NCBI GenBank assembly: GCA_900541965.1
Contig: UQLN01000099.1
Span: forward strand, 1 to 6,648
Direction: 5' to 3'
Source: an uncultured Parabacteroides sp.
GTDB lineage: Bacteria > Bacteroidota > Bacteroidia > Bacteroidales > Tannerellaceae
DNA: 6,648 nt
The notes under the pieces are model-generated. The model saw only the letters and a program-made list of their open reading frames with translations. It did not search any database and was not told where the DNA came from. Of the stretch, positions 1 through 6,034 are shown piece by piece. How positions within the stretch are numbered: the stretch's first letter is position 1; every line of letters begins with the position of its first letter. The position numbers and the translations under genes are program-made.

Positions 1-648
1 TAGCAGGTTGGCTTCGGCTTGCGCTACATGGGCGGCATTAGCCTGTCCTGCTCTTTTCAGCACAGTCAGAACCTCCACGTTGCGCCGCAGGCTCTCTGTT
101 GTTTTTTGGCTGATCTCCCGTTGCTCATCGAGCATGAGAAGCGAGTAATAGAGGTTGGCTATCGTGGCAACGAGTGTGGTTTGCACGGCCTGTTCGTAGG
201 CTTTGCTTTGCTCATGATAAGCCTTTGCGCCCCGTTTGGCATTGGTTATTCTGCCAAAAATATCCACCTCCCAACTGGCCGTGGCGGCAAGGTTATAGGT
301 CTTTGATACTTTACTGCCGTCGAAACTGCTTATATTTCCCTGTGGCTCCAACGATAGCGAAGGGAGATAGGCCAGCTTTGCGGCAAACAATGATGCTTCG
401 GCTTCTTCTACCCGGAGCCGGGCTATTTTTAAGTCCGTATTATTTTGCAGTCCTTCTTCGATGAGTGATTGCAGTAACGGATCGGCAAAGAGTTCTTTCC
501 AGCTTAGTGAGGCAATCGTGGTCGTGTCGGCTGTCTCGGCGCTTCCATACAGGCCGGATGTATTCATTTCGGGACGCGAATATCGTTTGTAAACTCCGCA
601 GCCCGTAAACAGGAATGCTGTAAGGATAATAATTAATATATGTTTCAT
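1..648 (-). CDS. RND efflux outer-membrane factor, NodT/TolC-type lipoprotein (partial, 3' end outside window)
   Basis: This is the outer-membrane channel of the pump, of the trimeric TolC/OprM/NodT family that docks onto the membrane-fusion protein. The minus-strand frame is open from ATG (648-646) to the window edge, giving 216 codons; the family usually has about 450-480, so just under half is present. The N-terminus has a lipoprotein signal with hydrophobic residues 4-14 and lipobox FTGC, acylated Cys at residue 17. Family-typical stretches follow: SWKELFADPLLQSLIEEGL near residues 49-67, NNTDLKIARLRVEEAEASL near 69-87, AYLPSL near 92-97, and SWEVDIFGRITNAKRGA, where the WEVD-FGR signature is typical of NodT proteins. 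The rest is Ala/Glu/Gln-rich helix matching the periplasmic barrel. The start overlaps the permease stop as ATGA, indicating translational coupling. No lesion is seen in the visible part. Confidence 0.93.
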   Translation of the reverse strand, partial: MKHILIIILTAFLFTGCGVYKRYSRPEMNTSGLYGSAETADTTTIASLSWKELFADPLLQSLIEEGLQNNTDLKIARLRVEEAEASLFAAKLAYLPSLSLEPQGNISSFDGSKVSKTYNLAATASWEVDIFGRITNAKRGAKAYHEQSKAYEQAVQTTLVATIANLYYSLLMLDEQREISQKTTESLRRNVEVLTVLKRAGQANAAHVAQAEANLL

Positions 649-3600
649 AACTTATCGGTTTTCGTAGTTACTTCTATCGGTTTGAATTTCTCCTGTATAT
701 ATTGGAATACAACGAACAACCCCGGTACAAGGAACAGGATTACGACCGTACCGACCAACATACCTCCGACCGCTCCGGTAGCCAGAGAGAACGATCCGTA
801 TGCACCGACACCTGTTGCGAATAAAAGCGGGAGCAGACCAAAAATCATCGTTAAAGCGGTCATAAGAATGGGACGTAAGCGGACTTTCGCCGCATTGAGG
901 GCGGATGATACCAACCCCATCCCCGACTGTCGCCGCGTGGTAGCATATTCAGTGAGAAGAATGGCTGTTTTAGCGAGCAAACCGATAAGCATTATCAATC
1001 CGGTCTGCATATAGATATTGTTTTCCAGTCCAATGAGCCAAGCAAAAAAGAAACTCCCCATAAGCCCGCAGGGAATGGATATAACAATGGCCAGCGGTAG
1101 CCAAAAGCTTTCATACAACGCGCTCAATATAAGATATACCAATACAAGGCAAAGAGCGAAAATGATGATTGTATTGTTCTTCGTGCCGCTTTCTTCCCTC
1201 GATATGCCCCCAAATTCGTAACCATAATTTCTCGGAAGGAATTTCTGGGCTGTCTCCTCAATCGCATGCAGGGCATCGCCCGAACTGTAACCAATTGCGG
1301 CTGATCCATTAAGCGTGATGGAGTTATAGAGATTGAAACGGTCTAAGCCTTGCGGCCCGTAGGTCTTGGTTAGTGTTACAAACTGGCTGAGGGGAGCCAT
1401 ATCTTCGCTGACCCTCACATAGATGCGGTCGAGCGATTCGGGCGTAACACGGTATTCCGGGCTTGCCTGTATCATTACCCTGTATAGTTTGGAGAAACGG
1501 TTGAAATTAGAAATATAGCCTCCGCCGTAATAGTCGGCCAAAGTCGCCAGTACTTCCGCCGGAGTAACGCCTGCCTGTTCGCATTTGGCGGCATCTACAT
1601 CTACCATATATTGTGGAAAATCTACGGCAAACTGCGAATATATGCCTTCTATTTCAGGGCGCTTGTTCAGTTCGCCGATAAACGCATCAGCTACTTCCTT
1701 GAACTTCTCTACATCGCCTCCCGCTTTGTCCTGAACATAGAGGTCAAAGCCGTTGCTCATGCCGTATCCGGCAATCATTGGCGGTGTGGTGGCGAATATC
1801 TGCGCATCGGGAATATCCGCGGCGGCATAGTAAATCTCGTAGATCGTTTCCACGATGGATTTCTCGCGTTCTCCCCAATCTTTGAGGGAAATCATAAACA
1901 TACCGTATGAAGGTCCTGAGCCGGTAAAGGAGAATCCGGGTATGGCGGCGCAGTATTCGATTTCGGGCATTTGTTTAAAGTTTTCTTCCAGTTGGTCCAT
2001 GATTTCTGATGTGCGGTGCAACGATGTACCTGAAGGGGTGTTCAGGCTCACCATAATGGTTCCGGTGTCTTCATCCGGTATAAGTCCGGTAGGAGTTGTC
2101 CGCATAAAATACACCAACAGCACCAGCGAAACGGCAAGTGTTCCCCACATCAGCCACCGCTTTTTAATGAATAACAATACTCCACGTGTATATTTACCTG
2201 ATATGACAGTGAACGAAGCATTAAATGCTTTGCGGAAACGCGCCGCGAAGTTGTTTTTCTCATTGCCGTTTTCGTCTTTATATGGTTTCATCAGCAAGGC
2301 GCAAAGGGCGGGTGAAAGTGTAAAGGCATTGATAGCCGAAATGCCGACCGCTACGGCCATCGTTATCCCGAACTGGGTGTAGAACGCCCCCGAAGTTCCT
2401 CCCATCATCGACACGGGAATAAATACGGCCATAAATATAAGGGTGGAAGTAAATATAGCCGAAGCAATTCCTTTCATGGCATCGCTTGCAGCCTTATGCG
2501 AAGACCTATATCCGGCATCAAAACGGGCTTGTACGGCTTCTACCACCACAATGGCATCATCTACTACCGTTCCGATTGCCAATACCAAAGCGAACAATGT
2601 CAACAGGTTTATACTGAATCCGGCTACGGCCATAAAGGCGAATGTACCAATGATGGAAACAATAATTGACACGGTCGGAATCAGCGTTGCCCGGATATCC
2701 TGTAAGAAAAAATATACCACAAGTACAACTAGGACAATCGCCAACAGTAAGGATTTAATTACTTCTTCAATAGATGCGTAAAGGAATTCGTTGGTGTCGA
2801 TCAGTGTAACAAACCCTATTCCTTTGGGCAAGTCTTCGGCTATTGCATCCATTACGTCGTCAATCTCCTGGATAATGCTCGAAGCATTGGAGCCGGCGGT
2901 CTGATAGACAATCATTACAGAACCCGGATGACTGTTTATTCTTGATTTATAACTATATGCCTCGTCTCCCAATTGGATATCGGCCACTTCCCGGAGGTGC
3001 AATACCTCACCGCCCGGTAATGCACGGACTACGATATTGCCGAACTCTTCAGGGGTTGAATAACGCCCCCTGTATTTCATTGTGTATTGAAACGCATTGG
3101 GGTGGTTTTCTCCAAACGCACCTGTTGCAGCTTCTATATTTTGTTGCTGCAAGACAGAGGTAATGTCTGACGGAATCAGTTTGTATTGTGCCATTACATC
3201 CGGCTTCAACCAGATACGCATACTGTAATTCGACCCCAACACTTCGGTCTTTCCAACGCCTGCAATTCGTTTGATGCGAGGCTCCACATTGATTTTCATG
3301 TAGTTGTTGAGGAATTGCATATCATACGAATCGTCGGGACTGTACAGGGCAATTGTTTTCAACTCGGAGTTTTGCTGTTTCGTGGTAGTAACTCCGATCT
3401 GTACTACTTCGGACGGAAGCACGCCTAATGCAGTGGAAACCCGGTTTTGCACATTCACGGCGGCCATATCCGCATCGGTTCCCTGTTTGAAATAAACGGT
3501 AATAAAAACGTCTCCGCCATTAGCAGCCGTAGATGTAATGTAGTTCATATTCTCGACGCCGTTGATAGCTTCTTCGAGCGGTACTACAACGGCCTTCTGA

Positions 3601-3773
3601 GCCGTCTCCGCACTTGCCCCCGGATAGTAGGCGGATACGCTTATGGTAGGGGGAGCAATATCGGGATATTGTTCGACAGGCAAGGAGAATATTGCCACCA
3701 ACCCCATTAATACAATGGTTATTGAAATGACTGCCGAAAGGACGGGGCGGTCAATGAAATATTTTAAATTCAT
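645..3773 (-). CDS. RND multidrug efflux permease, HAE1/AcrB family
   Basis: This inner-membrane proton/drug antiporter forms the trimeric motor of the tripartite pump. Its 1042 residues match the full AcrB-family length. The start gives the canonical N-terminus MNLKYFIDRPVLSAVISI, with TM1 at about 10-30 and the family stretch LPVEQYPDIAPPTISVSAYYPGAS after it. The first periplasmic porter region is about 31-335, TM2-TM6 about 337-494, TM7 about 538-557, the second porter region about 558-865, and TM8-TM12 about 867-1022. By alignment with AcrB, the proton-relay residues are all present: Asp405 and Asp406 in TM4 (GTVVDDAIVVVE), Lys935 in TM10 (GLLAKTAILL), Arg965 and Thr972 (RLRPILMT). A Gly/Phe-rich switch-loop equivalent (PGFSFTGSGPSYG) lies at 612-624. 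The gene sits 23 bp after the membrane-fusion gene and overlaps the outer-membrane gene. It is clearly not a metal-exporting (HME) type. The substrate is unknown. Confidence 0.97.
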   Translation of the reverse strand: MNLKYFIDRPVLSAVISITIVLMGLVAIFSLPVEQYPDIAPPTISVSAYYPGASAETAQKAVVVPLEEAINGVENMNYITSTAANGGDVFITVYFKQGTDADMAAVNVQNRVSTALGVLPSEVVQIGVTTTKQQNSELKTIALYSPDDSYDMQFLNNYMKINVEPRIKRIAGVGKTEVLGSNYSMRIWLKPDVMAQYKLIPSDITSVLQQQNIEAATGAFGENHPNAFQYTMKYRGRYSTPEEFGNIVVRALPGGEVLHLREVADIQLGDEAYSYKSRINSHPGSVMIVYQTAGSNASSIIQEIDDVMDAIAEDLPKGIGFVTLIDTNEFLYASIEEVIKSLLLAIVLVVLVVYFFLQDIRATLIPTVSIIVSIIGTFAFMAVAGFSINLLTLFALVLAIGTVVDDAIVVVEAVQARFDAGYRSSHKAASDAMKGIASAIFTSTLIFMAVFIPVSMMGGTSGAFYTQFGITMAVAVGISAINAFTLSPALCALLMKPYKDENGNEKNNFAARFRKAFNASFTVISGKYTRGVLLFIKKRWLMWGTLAVSLVLLVYFMRTTPTGLIPDEDTGTIMVSLNTPSGTSLHRTSEIMDQLEENFKQMPEIEYCAAIPGFSFTGSGPSYGMFMISLKDWGEREKSIVETIYEIYYAAADIPDAQIFATTPPMIAGYGMSNGFDLYVQDKAGGDVEKFKEVADAFIGELNKRPEIEGIYSQFAVDFPQYMVDVDAAKCEQAGVTPAEVLATLADYYGGGYISNFNRFSKLYRVMIQASPEYRVTPESLDRIYVRVSEDMAPLSQFVTLTKTYGPQGLDRFNLYNSITLNGSAAIGYSSGDALHAIEETAQKFLPRNYGYEFGGISREESGTKNNTIIIFALCLVLVYLILSALYESFWLPLAIVISIPCGLMGSFFFAWLIGLENNIYMQTGLIMLIGLLAKTAILLTEYATTRRQSGMGLVSSALNAAKVRLRPILMTALTMIFGLLPLLFATGVGAYGSFSLATGAVGGMLVGTVVILFLVPGLFVVFQYIQEKFKPIEVTTKTDKL

Positions 3774-3796
3774 ATACTATTGTCAATTTGATTTTG

Positions 3797-4903
3797 TTAT
3801 TGAATATTCTCTTTTACCGTAATTTCCATGCCGTCGCGCAACAATCCAATACCCTCCGTAACGATTACATCGCCCGGAGCTAACCCTGCTTTGACGATAT
3901 AGTTGTTCCCGTCGTTCAGTTTTTCCACAACCAGCGATCTGGATGTGACCTTACCCTCTTTCACAGCATAAGCGAAAATCTTATCCTGCACTTCATAAGT
4001 GGCCGACTGGGGAATGATTATCGTATTGTTGATCTCGTGTGTAATGATCACGTTGCCCACGCCTCCGCTGAACAACACCCGCTTCTCGTTCGGAAAAACG
4101 CTTCTGACGGACAACGTTCCCGTTTGCGGATTGATAACTCCGCTTATACTTTCTATTTTGCCCTCCGTATCATAAACAGAGCCGTCGTTCAGTCGCAACC
4201 TGACCGGAGGCATCAAACGGATGGTTTCTTCAAGCGAACCGTGTTGGTTTATGAAAGAGCGGATTTGATTTTCCGTCATGGAGAAATAGACAAACATCCG
4301 GGCATTGTCGGATATGGTCGTCAGTGGTAGCGGCATCGAGGGATCGACCAGCGCCCCCAAGCGGTAGGGCAATGTTCCGACCACGCCGTCCGACGGGCTT
4401 TTAATCTCTGTGTAGGAGAGGCTGTTTTTTGCGTCCGTTAACTGTGCCTTTGCCTGCTCCAATGCAGCTTCTGCTACTGCCAAACTGTTTTTTGCTGTGG
4501 ACAGGTCAAATTCGGAAACTACATTCTCGGCAAAAAGGATTTTCTTGCTGTCGTAAAGCAGTTTAGCTGTTTCAACTTCGGCCTGAGCCGCATTGACATT
4601 AGCGTTTGCAGTCTGTACGGCAGCTAGATAAGGAACCTGATCTATGACAAAGAGTACTTCTCCTTTCTGCACTTTTTGTCCTTCCTGTACTCTAAGTTGG
4701 GAAATAGTGCCGGATACCTGCGGATAGATTTCCACATCCTGCTGTCCCCGTATAGAGGCCGAATAAGATTCGTTTATCTCTGCATCCGATACTTTGACTT
4801 CTGTTGTTGCAAATTCCACCTGCTCTTCGGGAATCTCCTGCTGTTTGCATGCTGTCATAAACATGAGAGAACATAGCGCTAATGAGAAAATACTTTTTAC
4901 CAT
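3797..4903 (-). CDS. RND efflux membrane-fusion protein (periplasmic adaptor, AcrA/HlyD family lipoprotein)
   Basis: This adaptor bridges the RND permease and the outer-membrane channel and is first in the operon. It has 368 residues, normal for AcrA-type adaptors. The N-terminus is a lipoprotein signal with lipobox MTAC and acylated Cys19, predicting anchoring by lipid to the inner membrane. A first lipoyl half-motif spans about 56-92 (IYPQVSGTISQLRVQEGQKV, then KGEVLFVID). A long Ala/Glu-rich alpha-helical hairpin covers about 93-162, with its tip near FAENVVSEFDLSTA. The second lipoyl half follows at about 163-198 (IKSPSDGVVG). The beta-barrel lies at about 200-292 and the membrane-proximal domain at 293-368, ending in the typical GLAPGDVIVTEGIGLLRDG. 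At the hairpin tip, the Arg of the AcrA RLS docking motif appears to be Ser119, while Leu123 and Ser130 are kept. A Bacteroidetes promoter lies about 50 bp upstream; there is no clear Shine-Dalgarno sequence. Confidence 0.96.
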   Translation of the reverse strand: MVKSIFSLALCSLMFMTACKQQEIPEEQVEFATTEVKVSDAEINESYSASIRGQQDVEIYPQVSGTISQLRVQEGQKVQKGEVLFVIDQVPYLAAVQTANANVNAAQAEVETAKLLYDSKKILFAENVVSEFDLSTAKNSLAVAEAALEQAKAQLTDAKNSLSYTEIKSPSDGVVGTLPYRLGALVDPSMPLPLTTISDNARMFVYFSMTENQIRSFINQHGSLEETIRLMPPVRLRLNDGSVYDTEGKIESISGVINPQTGTLSVRSVFPNEKRVLFSGGVGNVIITHEINNTIIIPQSATYEVQDKIFAYAVKEGKVTSRSLVVEKLNDGNNYIVKAGLAPGDVIVTEGIGLLRDGMEITVKENIQ

Positions 4904-4950
4904 AAACTATTATTTGTAATTGAATTAGAAATTAGATTTATTTTAGTCTG

Positions 4951-4958
4951 CAAAATTA
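4951..4958 (-). promoter_or_regulatory. Bacteroidetes -7 promoter element for the efflux operon
   Basis: On the minus strand this reads TAATTTTG, an exact match to the known Bacteroides -7 consensus TAnnTTTG. It lies 47 bp upstream of the membrane-fusion ATG, leaving an A/T-rich untranslated leader of roughly 40 nt. No TTTG stands 19-21 bases upstream, where a -33 element should be, so the promoter looks half-consensus and probably needs an activator. The transcription start, a few bases downstream of the element, is inferred and not shown. Confidence 0.6.
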
Positions 4959-4962
4959 GGGA

Positions 4963-4981
4963 CATACTCTTTTTGCATACT
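4963..4981 (-). promoter_or_regulatory. Direct repeat AGTATG x2, candidate activator operator
   Basis: On the minus strand AGTATG occurs at 4981-4976 and again at 4968-4963, 13 bp apart, with similar flanks (acAGTATGc and agAGTATGt). The pair lies immediately upstream of the operon -7 element, and the distal copy covers the position of the absent -33 box. AraC-family activators commonly bind direct repeats overlapping or abutting the -35/-33 region, so this is a plausible target of the adjacent regulator. The 13-bp period is shorter than the roughly 21 bp usual for AraC half-sites, so the assignment is tentative. Confidence 0.35.
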
Positions 4982-4998
4982 GTATATAAAGCCGACAG

Positions 4999-5030
4999 TT
5001 TGGGTACTTTTCGAAAGTATCTATCGTTTT
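4999..5030 (+). promoter_or_regulatory. Weak candidate promoter of the AraC-family gene, with a palindrome in its spacer
   Basis: TTTG at 4999-5002 matches the Bacteroides -33 element and is followed after exactly 19 bases by TATCGTTTT at 5022-5030, an imperfect version of TAnnTTTG. Between them lies the inverted repeat TACTTT (5005-5010), TCG, AAAGTA (5014-5019). If the regulator bound this palindrome it would block its own promoter. Both the promoter and autoregulation are inferences; the downstream box is a poor match. Confidence 0.3.
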
Positions 5031-5041
5031 ATGAATGAAAT

Positions 5042-5920
5042 ATGTTATTTTTACGCTACAATTTTCAGGCTATGATACAATTAGAACCTACATTCCGGAA
5101 AGAAAAGAAATACTATGTAACAGGCATGGCCACCATGAAGAATATGCTTCATCGTCCTCTGAATTTGGCCGATAGCAGCGTAGTGTTTATATGCCGGAGC
5201 GGGCAGGCTGTAGTGAATATTTATTTCAAAAACTATCTCTTCCGGAAAGACGATATACTGATCCTCTCCTTAGATATGATAGCTATTTTCTTAAGGGTAT
5301 CCGAAGACTTTTCGGTATTTTACTGTATGATGTCCCAACCTTTTGAGAGTGAAGTTAGCTACAATCTGCCTATCACTTTCTTCGACCTCTTATACCTTTA
5401 CCCGGTATTGCAAACCAATCCGGAACAAGCCCGGACGTTGTCGGCATGGCAAGAGCAGGTGGAGTGGTTTGAAAAGGAGAATATTCACCCACACAGCCGT
5501 ACAATCATGAGGAATTATTTGGAAAGTCTATACCTGACCATCCATTACGAACTACAAAAGATAGAAGATAATCCCGAAAGGGTACTTGTGGGGAGTGGTG
5601 AAAAAATACTCCAAGAGTTCTTTTATTTAGTTGCCAAATACGCTTCTAAACATCGTAATGTGGCTTATTATGCCGGAGAATTATGCATCACTCCTTATTA
5701 TCTTTCGACGATAACGATAAAATATATGAAAGAATCTCCGAAGGAAATCATTGATGCTTACGTTATACTGGAGCTAAAGAAACTGGCGGAAACTACAAGC
5801 CTTCCTGTGAAAATGATTGCTGAACAGTTGAATTTTGAGGACACGTCGTACATGGGGCGTTTCTTCCGGCGGCATACAGGTATGTCGCTGACGGAATATA
5901 GAAAGAATCATAGCATCTGA
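5042..5920 (+). CDS. AraC/XylS-family transcriptional regulator, divergent from the efflux operon
   Basis: This cytoplasmic DNA-binding protein probably controls the adjacent pump. It has 292 residues from this ATG. The C-terminal 90 or so residues hold the two helix-turn-helix units of the family. The first is about 207-228 (YYAGELCITPYYLSTIT). The second is about 255-288 (VKMIAEQLNFEDTSYMGRFF, then RRHTGMSLTEYR), a close match to the AraC signature IA..LGF.D.SYF.R.FK...G.SP..YR. The N-terminal region (about 35-100) alternates short hydrophobic strands with Gly/Asp turns (SGQAVVNIYF, KDDILILSLD), consistent with the cupin-like effector-binding fold. The middle is helical. An alternative ATG at 5072 (MIQLEPTFRK) would remove ten residues and fits the weak promoter better; neither start has a clear ribosome-binding site. 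The effector is unknown. Activation of the pump is inferred only from divergent placement and promoter architecture. Confidence 0.93.
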   Translation: MLFLRYNFQAMIQLEPTFRKEKKYYVTGMATMKNMLHRPLNLADSSVVFICRSGQAVVNIYFKNYLFRKDDILILSLDMIAIFLRVSEDFSVFYCMMSQPFESEVSYNLPITFFDLLYLYPVLQTNPEQARTLSAWQEQVEWFEKENIHPHSRTIMRNYLESLYLTIHYELQKIEDNPERVLVGSGEKILQEFFYLVAKYASKHRNVAYYAGELCITPYYLSTITIKYMKESPKEIIDAYVILELKKLAETTSLPVKMIAEQLNFEDTSYMGRFFRRHTGMSLTEYRKNHSI

Positions 5921-5953
5921 TGTTATGGTTTCAATATAGAGCGTAAAAACAAA

Positions 5954-5971
5954 GCAGACCTTTCGGTCTGC
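5954..5971 (-). terminator. Intrinsic terminator hairpin (minus-strand reading), possibly bidirectional
   Basis: A perfect 7-bp stem, GCAGACC/GGTCTGC, closes on a 4-base loop. On the minus strand the loop is the stable GAAA tetraloop and the stem is followed by TTTGTTTTT (5953-5945), a good U-tract. It therefore best terminates transcription arriving from the right. On the plus strand it lies 33 bp after the regulator stop but is followed by CCTATATTATAT instead of a U-run, so termination in that direction would be weaker. Confidence 0.7.
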
Positions 5972-5977
5972 CCTATA

Positions 5978-6034
5978 TTATATCCTCTCGGTAATCTGCT
6001 TTTCGAGAGATTCTAATTTATGAAAACGAGGTTT
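5978..6034 (-). other. Possible 3'-terminal fragment of an unidentified gene
   Basis: In a different minus-strand frame from the integrase remnant, the sequence reads KPRFHKLESLEKQITERI followed by TAA (5980-5978). The peptide is charged and amphipathic, like a short coiled-coil tail. Its stop is only six bases from the terminator hairpin, the arrangement seen at the end of a real gene. It is short enough to be chance, and the integrase frame overlaps its beginning. I do not recognise the protein. Confidence 0.25.

Noticed and set aside
966..968. Thr936 in the permease where AcrB has Asn941 next to the relay lysine
   Set aside because: The residue is not one of the essential relay positions and AKTAILL is a common variant, so no functional claim is justified.
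1855..2382. 175-codon plus-strand open frame opposite the permease
   Set aside because: It is antisense to conserved permease sequence, resembles no protein family, and is explained by codon bias of the real gene. The other antisense open frames across 19-4876 are rejected for the same reason.
3774..3796. Possible internal promoter or ribosome-binding site between adaptor and permease
   Set aside because: The 23-bp A/T-rich gap contains no TAnnTTTG and no purine-rich Shine-Dalgarno match; the genes are most simply co-transcribed.
5985..6009. Inverted repeat CTCTCG ... CGAGAG
   Set aside because: The arms are only 6 bp around a 13-base loop with no U-tract, and it overlaps the possible gene tail; chance is the simplest explanation.
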